Assembly: GCA_013398015.1 (NCBI GenBank)
Contig: VZRR01010901.1
Coordinates: 187,371-251,370, forward strand
Direction of reading: 5' to 3'
Origin: Oreocharis arfaki
Taxonomy: Eukaryota > Chordata > Aves > Passeriformes > Paramythiidae
DNA length: 64,000 nucleotides
Shown here: positions 13,801 to 22,900 of the stretch, one piece after another
How the letters are laid out: the number at the start of each line of letters is the position of its first letter
Position numbering within the stretch: the first letter of the stretch is position 1
The notes under the pieces: model-generated
The model's database searches: none
Seen by the model: only the letters and a program-made list of their open reading frames with translations
What the model was told of the DNA's origin: nothing
Made by a program: the position numbers and the translations under genes

Positions 13801-16029
13801 GCAGCTGCAGGTGCACTCTGGTTACAGTTCGTCCCAGCAGTAAACAAAAGTCACAGCTGCTGAAGGATGGATGAACTTGATATTTAATGGCCATTTGGGA
13901 AACTCTTAACACAAAAGTCACTAATAATTATAAAACAACCAAACCCGTGAGATAGCTGGAGAGTCTGCAAAGGAGAGGGAAGCCCAGGGGTTGGTGTGGG
14001 AGGCTGGAGGGAGAAGAAGGTTGCAGTGCCTGCAGGCTCAGCCTTGGCTCTCTGTGTGTACAGTTCAAGTGCTGCGGGAGCAACAACTACACGGACTGGG
14101 CCGACAGCCTGTGGATCAAATCTCCAGAGGCCAGTGGGAGGAAAGTCCCAGACAGCTGCTGTAAGACAATCACTGACCTGTGTGGCCGAAGAGATCATCC
14201 TTCCAACATCTACAAGGAGGTAAAGAGCAGAAGGGCTTCAGAGCCACCTGTCACAAAGTGTGTAAAGGAGGTGGGCTGGGAGTGAGGGTGTTGTGTTATT
14301 ACTGCCAACTGTCAGTAGGCTTCAAAGTCAGTAGCATTCCTTGGAATGTAGAATTCACTTCTTTAGCTGAGTGTTCAGCGCTGTAGACTGTTATTTAACA
14401 TGCAGATATAGAGGAAAATAATACATTATGTTTGTTACCACTGGGTACATTAATGATGGGGGGAAGCAGGAGAGGTTGTTGGTTCTGGCGGGAGACTTGG
14501 ATGCAAGTACTACATTTGACACAGCTTCCTGTGGTTGGAATTACTCCATGAGGTGCAAATGGAGATACTTCTGGTCCTTGATTGGCAATTGCAAGACAGA
14601 GGCAGAGAGAGCCTGGCTTTCCAGGTTCACACTGAAACTCACTGCTGTAATAAATAGCAGTGGGAAGAACTTACTCTTAAAAGGCTTCAGTTATGTTAGA
14701 GTTCTTGGTACTGGATGCACTCAGCAGCATTTCCTTGGCCTTTTGGCCTCACAGGAGTAAACATCCCCTCAAGGCAGGAGCTAGGCAGTGAGTGAGGGAA
14801 TCTTTTTCCACATACCTGAGAGAAGAATGACACGCTGTGTGTAATGTGGCCAGTTCTTCTGTGTTTCTCTTGCCCTGCCAGCAGCCACCTTGGTTTGTTC
14901 AGAGTTCCCAAGCCAGTCGGTCCTGAGCAATGGACAGCCACGATGGAGTTCACATCATCTGCTTAGCTTTTCCAGAGATATCAGGGAAAGAGATTGCTCA
15001 CAGACACCACTTTTTAAAGTGCTGCTTTCAAGGGTCGCAAACACTGGATTAAAGTGAACGAGAAGTTAAAATGAAGCTGACTTTCCATGTCCCTCCTTTT
15101 ACCCTGCAGAGTGGTTGCATTACCAAGCTGGAAAACTTCATTCAAGAGCATCTGAAAATTATCGGGGCAGTGGGCATCAGCATTGCTTGTGTGCAGGTAA
15201 GAAGGGCTGAGGGAGTTTTGGGGTGCTGGGTGGAAGTCAAAGGAACCCCTGAGCTGAGGGATGGAAAAAAGATGTTTTATTGCTCTTCCCTGCCTGGCAT
15301 GGAGAACTTTCCAGGTACTATGGGGACCTGAGGATTCATCAGGTCCAAAGCAAAAGCCTTTGTGCCAGTCTGGTGAATTCGCTGCAGGTGCCAGTGCGTA
15401 TCCAGCGGGGCCGGGGAAGGAGCTGTGCTCCGGGACCATGGGAGGCCAGGGCTCGGCAGCCCGAGGAAGCCCTCCTGTGGCCGTGTCCCGTAACTGCCTG
15501 CCCCGCAGCAGGGACCTTCCCACGCGGGATCCTAAGGATTAGCTCGGGCCATCCAGAATTTTTCCTTCAGCTGTGTCATGTTGAAGAACAGCCCCGTGGA
15601 TCTGCGATGATTTGCGAGAGGGTGATGAATAAAGGTGTAGAATGTGAATGTCTCGCACTCCCATTTTAAGAGGGGAAGGCACAGGATATTCTTCTTTCCC
15701 AATGCAGATGTGTCTGGGAGTTCCTCATCTTCCCCTTTGTTCCGGCAAGCAGCCAAATTACACCCCAGGAAGCTACTGGTGGTTAATTACAAGGATTAGC
15801 ACAGATTGTTTTTTCCTGCTGCATATTGCAAGCTGGAGCATGTTATCCCCAGGCAGGAGCTGGCTGACACTCCAGTGTGGGTCTGAACTGTTAGTTTGCA
15901 AGTTGCTGACTCCACTGCATCCATTCTGTGGTTTTCATGTATTTCTTTCTTCCTTCCTTCACACTGTAGATCTTTGGGATGATTTTCACCTGCTGCTTGT
16001 ACAAGAGTTTAAAGTCAGAACCATATTAA
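4733..16029 (+). CDS. CD151: CD151 tetraspanin, complete, seven coding exons
   Basis: The coding exons join to a 252-residue tetraspanin that matches vertebrate CD151 closely (human protein 253 residues). CD151 sits in the plasma membrane and endosomes, where it binds laminin-binding integrins (alpha3beta1, alpha6beta1, alpha6beta4) and organises tetraspanin microdomains in adhesion. Seen in the sequence: four hydrophobic segments (about 17-39, 58-78, 91-113, 221-243); the large loop with CCG at 155-157, PDSCC at 181-185, C192 and C207; juxtamembrane cysteines C11, C15, C79, C80, C241 and C242, at positions known as palmitoylation sites in human; and a C-terminal YKSL sorting motif (Y244). 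A sequon N160-Y-T lies in the large loop. Differences from human are RRD at 194-196 instead of QRD, and one missing residue after K203. Every intron is phase 0 with GT-AG ends. TSPAN11 is the nearest alternative, but the KKETCGT N-terminus and CCATFKERRN fit CD151 better. Confidence 0.97.
4817..5810 (+). other. CD151 intron between coding exons 1 and 2
   Basis: The intron is 994 bases, GT...AG, with a CT-rich tract before the acceptor at 5809-5810. No other gene or repeat is recognised inside it. Confidence 0.9.
5811..6002 (+). CDS. CD151: CD151 coding exon 2
   Basis: It encodes residues 29-92 (64 codons): the end of transmembrane segment 1, the small extracellular loop (WTLAEKSDYISLL), transmembrane segment 2, and the cytoplasmic CCATFKERRNLLR turn with C79 and C80. 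The acceptor is CCCCAG and the donor is GTGAGT at 6003, phase 0. Confidence 0.96.
6003..10557 (+). other. CD151 intron between coding exons 2 and 3
   Basis: This is the largest intron of the gene, 4,555 bases, GT...AG. It contains only short chance open frames. I see no recognisable repeat or nested gene. Confidence 0.88.
10558..10632 (+). CDS. CD151: CD151 coding exon 3
   Basis: It encodes residues 93-117 (25 codons), which is transmembrane segment 3 (YFILLLCIFLLEIIAGILAY) and the start of the large extracellular loop (YYQQ). The acceptor is TTTACAG and the donor GTGAGT, phase 0. A longer open frame overlapping this exon (10380-11114) is in another phase and is not the gene. Confidence 0.95.
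10633..13095 (+). other. CD151 intron between coding exons 3 and 4
   Basis: The intron is 2,463 bases, GT...AG. It includes a run of 14 A at 12324-12337 with no flanking element I can name. Nothing else is recognised. Confidence 0.88.
13096..13200 (+). CDS. CD151: CD151 coding exon 4
   Basis: It encodes residues 118-152 (35 codons), the helical first part of the large extracellular loop (LSLELKQNLKNTMTQKY ... VDKLQQE). The acceptor is TTCAG and the donor GTGGGT, phase 0. Confidence 0.95.
13201..14063 (+). other. CD151 intron between coding exons 4 and 5
   Basis: The intron is 863 bases, GT...AG. No repeat or other gene is seen in it. Confidence 0.88.
14064..14219 (+). CDS. CD151: CD151 coding exon 5 (integrin-binding part of the large loop)
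   Basis: It encodes residues 153-204 (52 codons). It carries the tetraspanin signature CCG (155-157), the N160-Y-T sequon, PDSCC (181-185), C192 and GRRDHPSNIY. In human CD151 the equivalent of residues 194-196 is QRD, the reported contact for laminin-binding integrins; here it reads RRD. The exon ends K203-E204 before GTAAAG at 14220. The human protein has K-V-E at this point, so a valine codon is missing. Confidence 0.95.
14220..15109 (+). other. CD151 intron between coding exons 5 and 6
   Basis: The intron is 890 bases, GT...AG, with a pyrimidine-rich tract before CTGCAG. Nothing else is recognised. Confidence 0.88.
15110..15196 (+). CDS. CD151: CD151 coding exon 6
   Basis: It encodes residues 205-233 (29 codons): SGC with the last loop cysteine (C207), the final helix of the large loop (ITKLENFIQEHLKIIG), and the start of transmembrane segment 4. 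The donor is GTAAGA, phase 0. Confidence 0.95.
15197..15969 (+). other. CD151 intron between coding exons 6 and 7
   Basis: The intron is 773 bases, GT...AG (acceptor TGTAG). It is GC-rich around 15390-15550. No other gene is recognised. Confidence 0.88.
15970..16029 (+). CDS. CD151: CD151 coding exon 7 and stop
   Basis: It encodes residues 234-252 (IFGMIFTCCLYKSLKSEPY) and a TAA stop at 16027-16029. It contains the paired palmitoylation-type cysteines C241 and C242 and the YKSL endocytic motif, which is YRSL in human. Confidence 0.96.
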   Translation: MFGMIFTCCLYKSLKSEPY

Positions 16030-17442
16030 TAGCTGTGAGAGCTCTGTCACTCCCCCTCTGCCACTTCCCTTAGCACCTGCCAACCTGACCACTCTCCACC
16101 CCCACCACCACCAAAGTGTCTGTAACCTGAGGACTTGGCTCTGTAATTGAATGCCTTTAGAACCATGCACTGCCTTACCTGCCCCTCTGGGGAAAGTCAC
16201 CCTCCTTGTTGCGTACAAGGCAGCCCAGAGTTCAGCGCGTCCTCTTCAGCGTCAAGAAACAAAAGAGCTGTGGATCTTCTGCTAGAAGCTTTAGCACAAC
16301 AGTCCCTTGATATAACTACAAAGCAAGATTTACCCAAGGCCATTTCCCTTGAGGCTTTTCCCGAGCCAACATGAAGCTGTTGGGATGCTGTACAAGAATC
16401 ATGGTTTGCTCTGCAAAGAAGTGGCTCAGCAGTACTGGGCATTGACTGTGAGGACAGATGACGGTTCTGAGCTGGAGCCAGAGCTGAGTTTCTCATACAT
16501 GGAAGATTTCTCTCCCTCCTCCCAAGTGTGCACCAATGTCCTGACACAGCTGTTGTCCACCAGAGAGGATGCCTGCCTGGTTACTTGGGCCAGGAGCTAC
16601 TTGCCCTGCCGACTGGGAGCACAACTTGGTGCAGATGAAATCTAGCTGTTACACTCATGTTGCCAAGATGTTGTAGGTGCCTTAGGATTTCTCGGAAATT
16701 CTTCCTCCTCTTCCTTGAAGCCTTCTCCAACACAGTGCCATTAGGAGCCACAAGAGGCCTTTTGCTTGCCTGCAGTTCTGGAGCAAAGACCATGGACTGC
16801 CTTTTTTGGGTCTAGTCTGTTTTACTGAGTGGTTTCCTGCATGAGTGAGAACTCTTATTTCCACCTCCCTATCCCCTGATAAGGTTTGGTGAAGAACTGG
16901 TCTTTTTGTGGGGCTGCCATATCTTGTTACCCTATTGCCTATTCAGTTAGTGGAAATACCTTTTTCGTCTGTTACATGTTGAGAGGTTCTCTTGGTTTGA
17001 TTTTTCTAACTAAAACCTTCAGGTTTGCCTCCCTTGGGCAGGAAATTAATATACACCAATGTTTTATCAGCCTCCAAAGAGCTTATTAGTCAGCTGAGGG
17101 TTTTCTAGCTTTGTCTGGAAGCTCACTGAACTGGTTACTGCCGAGAAGGTCAGAAGAATCAGTTTCAACCAGTTGCTTGGTAAATTGGTAGTGCTGGGTT
17201 AGCTATTTGCTGCTGAGGAATAGGTTTTAATTAAATATTGTCTCTTCATCGAGTTGCTGGATACATACAAGACGCAGACATTGCCATGGACTGGGTGCCA
17301 GCAGGATCCTAGCCTGAGTTCATGGGATCTTGTGTTCCTCTTGTCTTGTTCCCTCCTTCCTGGTATGCCTGTTACACTCATGAAGCAGCAGAAAGGGGAG
17401 TTCGGTGTTTCTGAGCAGTGAAGACAAGCTCAGACCTTCATA

Positions 17443-17448
17443 AATAAA
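17443..17448 (+). terminator. Candidate polyadenylation signal for CD151 (proximal)
   Basis: A canonical AATAAA hexamer about 1.4 kb after the stop codon, on the coding strand. It is the first canonical signal I found downstream of the gene. Confidence 0.45.
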
Positions 17449-18084
17449 TTTCTTCCCTCTTTTGGCCTTTTAGCAGTGCTGGCTGAGCCCTGTCCCTGGC
17501 AGCAGACAGCCAGCATAAGCAAAATCATCCAGACCTGTAAAGGGTCTTGCAGCATCGTGGGGGTTTTGGTTCACAGAGCAGAAATCGTGGACTGGAGCTA
17601 AAGGGCGACACATTAAAATTCAGAGCAGGTCAATCTGAAACGCCTCCATTATCAGTCCTATGAAATAATCCTCAACTAATGCAGAAAGAGAGGTGGAGGA
17701 ACTGAGGTGTATCCTTGGTTCCACAGCAGTAAGAAAGAGAGGGAAGAAATCTAAATTATTCTGTAATGATCTAAAGGAGAAATCTCTAAATTATTTCTTG
17801 TTTTATAGTAAAGTTCCTTAACAAGTATTGACTACTAACTAAGAGGAAAATATTGAGCATGTTGCTTGAAGCAATATTTCTCATTTCTTAAGCATATCTT
17901 CATAGCTGCCTTTGCCCATTCCCTTCAAACCCATTGTACAGGGTTGGGAGAGGCCAGGAAGAATGAGACATGAACAGTAAGTTGGCTCGTGTCCACTGAG
18001 TTGTTTTATATTTTTTCTCTGTGTAACAATATTCATTGCTTTTGGTTTTTTTTTAACCCAGTTTAAGTTGCTGGCCAATAGAAA

Positions 18085-18090
18085 AATAAA
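18085..18090 (+). terminator. Candidate polyadenylation signal for CD151 (distal)
   Basis: A second AATAAA hexamer followed by TG-containing sequence (18101-18118). It lies just before the minisatellite and would give a 3' UTR of about 2.1 kb. Confidence 0.4.
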
Positions 18091-18339
18091 GCTTAAGACT
18101 CTGTACTGACTCTGTGCAGCAAAATTGAAGGGTTACCATGAGCCAGGTGAGTTCTCTGGCGTGCTCAGATCCTGCTGCTGAGGAGCCAACTCCTCAAGAA
18201 GAAGATGAATGGGGGGACCAGGCTGGGAGGGGAGCTGGGGGAGGGTCTGCTTCTCATCCCTGCCCCTGCCAGCCTGGTTATGGTGTGCTGCTGTGGGGTG
18301 CTGCAGGCTGCACCTCCTGAGAGCTGAGGGTTCCCAAGA

Positions 18340-18715
18340 ACCTCAGGGGTTGCTTGAGGCCACAGGGGTTACTTGAGGTCATATGGGCTTTCTTGAAGTT
18401 ATTGGAGTCCCTAGTAGGGCTTGCTTGAGGTCATCTGAACTTACTTGAGGTCATTGGAGTCTTTGGGCAGGATTACTTGAGGTCATTTAGGCTTGAGGTC
18501 ACTGGAGTCCCTGGGAGGGGTTACTTGAGGTCATTTGGGTTACTTGAGGTCATTGGAGTCCTTGGGAGGGGTTACTTGAGGTCACAGAGGTTACCTGAGG
18601 CCATTTGAGTCTCTGTTAATTGATTACAGGATCAAATGAGGTCACAGGGGTTACTTGAGGTCACTTGAGGTTCTGATAATTGATCAAGGTGTCAACTGAG
18701 AACACAGGGGTTAAT
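18340..18715 (+). repeat. Minisatellite, unit about 52 bp, with ten AGGTCA hexamers
   Basis: This is a diverged tandem array built from phrases such as GGGGTTACTTGAGGTCA and TCATTGGAGTCC. Exact AGGTCA occurs at 18376, 18428, 18448, 18480, 18496, 18528, 18547, 18579, 18639 and 18658, all in the same orientation. Spacings alternate between about 32 and 16-20 bases, so the compound unit is 48-52 bases. The array decays at both ends; TGATTACAGGATCAAATGAG interrupts it near 18621. Confidence 0.85.
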
Positions 18716-18879
18716 TATTATGATCTGGGGCCAAATGAAAAGGGGCACTTTGGTGTAATGGATCAAACACTGCCAGTCCAGTCCAGGGGAGCCCAAGGCC
18801 TCAGGGTCACCCAGTGGCCTGTAGTGTCACCTGTCACTTGCCTTCTGTCCTGTCAGGGTAGCAACAGGGGTGGTTATTA

Positions 18880-19125
18880 GCTCTATTAATATTTATTATT
18901 AATTAGTATTATTAGTTTATTTTATTAGCATTTTTTATCATCTCCTGTAAGCAGTAGCATCTATAGTATTGGTATTAGCTATTAGTACAATTATGAAAAA
19001 TTCTACTGCTGGGATCTCTTAAATTCTGTTTACAATATGATCTTCTAGGATCCAGTACTAGAATCACCTATTGCAACCTAAAACTATGATTATTTATTAG
19101 TATTGGTAGTTATTATTGTATTACT
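18880..19125. repeat. AT-rich TTA-type low-complexity sequence
   Basis: Two patches rich in TTA/ATT triplets (about 18880-18935 and 19080-19125) flank less simple AT-rich sequence. They look like decayed microsatellite sequence next to the minisatellite. Confidence 0.6.
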
Positions 19126-19264
19126 AGCTGCCGCAGGGGTATAAATGTGTCCTGTTGGAACCTCCATGGGATTATGGAATACCTTTCCCACCCTTCTGCG
19201 CCCTGTGCAGCCACAGTCTGTGCATGCAGGCATGGGCACCCAGCACTGCTCCAGGGTCTGTGGA

Positions 19265-19337
19265 GGTGTTGGGCCATAGGATGGAACTGATGATCTCAAA
19301 GGTCTTTTCCAACCTAGTTCATTCTGTGATTCTATGA
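19265..19337 (+). mobile_element. CR1 LINE 3' tail fragment
   Basis: It ends in the typical CR1 terminus: GATGATCTCAAAGGTC, then TTCCAACCTAGTTCATTC, then GTGATTCTATGA at 19326-19337. Only the last 70 or so bases are clear, so this is a strongly 5'-truncated copy. Confidence 0.8.
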
Positions 19338-19559
19338 CTCCTTGTCACATGGGCTGCTCTTGTTTGTCACAGGCCGAGTGCCCAGGCAGGCGGGACAGGG
19401 CCTTTGCCATCAGGTACCTTCCCTTCTCCATGCTGCCCAGTTGCCCTCGCTGGGTATCGGTCAGGTCTGCTTCAGCACACCGGCTGAGGGCTGGAATTGG
19501 CTCAGGGCTCTGCTGTTCCCACTTACCAAAGGTGGTGGAAGTCTTCCGTGGTCGCCCTG

Positions 19560-19900
19560 CGGGATGCAGGGGTGGGAATGCCCCGCGGCGCGTCCCGCGC
19601 CGGCGGTGTCCCGGCGCGCAGTGCGGAGCGCGGCCGCGCGGTGGCGGTGGGGGCACGGCCGTGTCCCAGCCCCGGGAATCCCGCCCGGGAACGGAACGCC
19701 GCTCCTCCCAGCCCCGGCAGCGGGCCTGGGTCTCAGGCTGCAGCACCGCACTGCTCACGCAAGACAGGCTGACAGCTTGACCTGGCCTGCACCCGGCTCT
19801 GAGCAGGGATTTCTGCCAAAAACACCCGCGAGCGTGTTTGCCTGCGCAGGGGAGGCAGACCCGGCTGGCTCAGGAGTGGCGGGGTGAGCCAGTGCCCCGC
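19560..19900. promoter_or_regulatory. Orphan CpG island between CD151 and POLR2L
   Basis: CpG dinucleotides are very dense between about 19580 and 19740 (roughly 28 in 160 bases by my count), with continuing GC-rich sequence to 19900. The surrounding DNA is CpG-poor. The open frames through it are the long frames expected of GC-rich DNA and resemble nothing known. It could be the promoter of an unannotated transcript, a distal regulatory island, or residual GC-rich sequence. No gene start can be assigned. Confidence 0.6.
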
Positions 19901-22900
19901 TGTGGGACCGCTGTGCATTCCTGGGATGCATTGGGTGAGACAGGAATGTGACTGTGTACATTTATGAGACCTCCTCCCAAGTCCCGTTTCCAGGAGAAGT
20001 GAGTTGAAGGTGGAGCACAAACCGAGAAAGAAGGGCTGTCCTGTTCCCCTGTGTGTCCTCAGGAGAGCAGTGTGGCCACGGCCACTCTCTCCCACCCCCA
20101 GAGGGAAATTAGCACCCCTTCTGCAAGACTGTTATGGAGTGGTGTCTGAAGTGTGGAGCACAGTGTCTCTAAGCATGAAGCTATTGCTTAAAAGCGATTT
20201 CTCTTTCTCTTTGAAAGTGCTTCTGCAGTGTTCATGATCAAGGTGCAGTTGCCATCTTACAGCATCCCTGCAGCCTCAGGTCTTGTCCCCCTCTCTAGAG
20301 ACAGGAGCACAGGCTTGTCTCCCTTTGAACCTGGAGATTTCAGCTGGGCTTATTGCCCTTTGCAGCAGTTAGCTCAGCCCGGGGTCTGCTCTCCTGGGGT
20401 GACCGTGTGGTCAGCACAATTTGCTTAGGAATAAAAGCTGTAGTGGTAAGCAGTTCCTGCAAGGGTGCAGCTTTGGGCACTCACTCTATTCCTGCAGTTT
20501 CAAACAAGACAAGTGTTTTATGTTCCCCTGCAAGGCTGCTTCTAACCTCGAACCAGCTCACAGATATGCCCTTTCTTCTCCTGCCATTTAACTGGGGGGG
20601 AATTTCCCCCCTAGGGAGGCCTTTGTGCCCCTTTCTTTTGCCATTTATGAAGCCTCCCTTCAGTGGTGGTTGTAATGTCCTTGTTTTCGTGATGGGCTGG
20701 GAGTGAGCATGGCTGCAGCAATAGAAAGAAAGTCGAGGCTCAGGCAGTGATACTCTCCTCCCTGGTGAGACAGGAAAAATACAGCCTGCTTGGGAAATGG
20801 CAAAGGGGAATGCTCTCTCCTTTCCTGCCAGTGGCACCTCCTGGCTGCCCACGGAGACAACGGGGAGCAGATTCATGTGGTGCCTTCAAAGCTGACAAAT
20901 TCCTTGTGGGGAGGGAGCGTAATGCTCTCAAACGAGCTGTAATCACATGAGCAGCAAGGATGCTGATGCCCCCCAAATGCATTCAGTGACTCATTCCAGC
21001 ATCATTCCAAGTTCCCCGTTCTGGGGTTCTGAAGTGCTCTTACGCCCCGCAAAGGAGGCTGCTCCTCCTGCGTTCCGGCTGCTGCATTGACAGAAAGGAT
21101 GCTGCACGTGCAGAGGCCATCAGGATCAGCAGCTTTCTCTCTTCTGATTACAGCTCCTCTCTGCAGAAAAGGAGCTGCTGAGCATAAGGTATTTCCAGGC
21201 TTTATTTTCCTGTGTAGTACACTATCTTGCTGACAAGAGAAGAGCAGTTTCTACCCACACGGAGTGTAGGGAGAGCCCCGTGCCCTGGCAGGGCCTGATC
21301 CTGCCACCGGCTGCTGTCTCCCCACATCGGGACAGCAACAGCCAACCCTGCCCCCCTGCAGTCCCAGACGTGACTGATGGCTGTCACACGTGTCCCTGGC
21401 AGCCACGGGGGGAGCATGAGGGTCACACTGAGCCCCTTGCACCCCTGGGGTCAGAGACCAACCAAAGCAGGCACTGGCACTGGGGTGCAGAGGTGTGGGG
21501 TGATGCTTTACAGCTTTGACCATATGTGTGCATATGTACATCTGTGGATCTCCTGCCGTGCTGGAGGGTTTCCACAGCCTGCAGGAACCTTTACAGGTGA
21601 GGTTTATATTTCTTACTTTGCTCAGGAAGGCTGGAACCCCTTTATACCAGAAGTCTGACACCACAAAAATGGGCTTGATCCTTCCAGAGTCATGGTTCCC
21701 CTTTCCCTCCTCTCCAGTTCCTGGGAGAGCTTCCTGTTTAATCACCTTTTTACCCTCCCAAGCAGTCTTTAGTAACTAATTGCTTTCCCATGTTGTTTTA
21801 CATGCTTTGGTTCCTTGCTGCCCATTTTGGGATGCAGCATTGAGCAATGATGACCTGAAATGTGAGGCACCAGGCTCAGGTTTTGGGACTTCAGCTGCTA
21901 TCTTCACTCCTGGAGGATGTCAGCTCAATTCTACCTGGACTGAAATAACAGCTAATGTCACTACAAAATGACATCTGAAGGCATATTTCTCCACAGTCAG
22001 CTCTTGCAGTGCTTCTCTTGCATGTTATTCCTCTGTTACATACCAAGTATCATCAGGACGTATTTTATATTTACCTAAATTAAATCTTGTCCCATTTAAA
22101 TGTGCCTAACTGTCTGAGATATCCCAGGCTAATTCACATTTTGTCCTTATGTTTTCCATCCCTCTTCCATCATCATTCCACAAACACGATCAACATTATA
22201 ATTTATTTCCTTTTCCTCCTTCCTCCCTCTCCCACCGCCCTTTTCCAGGTTTTTAATAGCAGCCAGTTAAAGGCTGACGTGCTCTTTCCTCTGCTGAATG
22301 CCTCATGCTCTGTGGATGGGCTCATGAATGATTCAGTTGTTTAGGCTCTAGCTGGCAGTTGTGGCAGGATTACTCAAAAGAGACATTTGAGGTTTGTCTA
22401 CAGTTCCAGATTAAAAATTCCTGAACCCCAAAACAGGGAGGAGAGCCCTACATCATGGAACAGCAAAGAAGGTTGCACATGTATGAAATACGTTTTTCAT
22501 GTGTATTTTACACTTCACTTACCATAGGTAATGTCACGGGATCAGGCTATTAAAATCACAGTTCCAACAAACGTGGGCTCTTGGCCCCCTTTACACTAAA
22601 AAACCAACTCTGCCTTCAGGGAGTGAACTGGATTTAAACAAACGTGGGTGAGAAGAGGCAGCATTTCACAAGCAGAGCAGTGGGTTGGTGGGGATGTGGT
22701 TAAGGTTCTGCCTGGAATACAGGAGTTGTGTCCCCAGTTTGCCTGCAGGCTTGAGGACACCTCTTGTACCAGGGGTTTTGGCAGAGCTCATGACCCCTTT
22801 GGGGAAATGAGGAGCTACTCGGATGTCACTGGTGCTGGTCCTGGATGGGAGTGGAGAAGCAGACAGCAGTGCAGGAAAAGTTCATCTTGAGGGAGAGCTG

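Larger units (their letters stand above)
16030..18110 (+). other. CD151: Probable CD151 3' UTR
   Basis: This is non-coding sequence after the CD151 stop. The first AATAAA signals lie at 17443 and 18085, so the UTR would be about 1.4 or 2.1 kb. No repeat interrupts the stretch. The true end cannot be fixed without transcript data. Confidence 0.55.

Noticed and set aside
4733..16029. Assignment as TSPAN11 instead of CD151
   Set aside because: TSPAN11 is the closest paralogue, but the N-terminus, CCATFKERRN, both N-terminal cysteines and the C-terminal YKSLKSEPY fit CD151.
19342..19887. 181-residue open frame through the 19.6-kb CpG island
   Set aside because: Low-complexity GC-driven frame with overlapping frames on both strands and no recognisable domain; the CpG island itself is the real signal.
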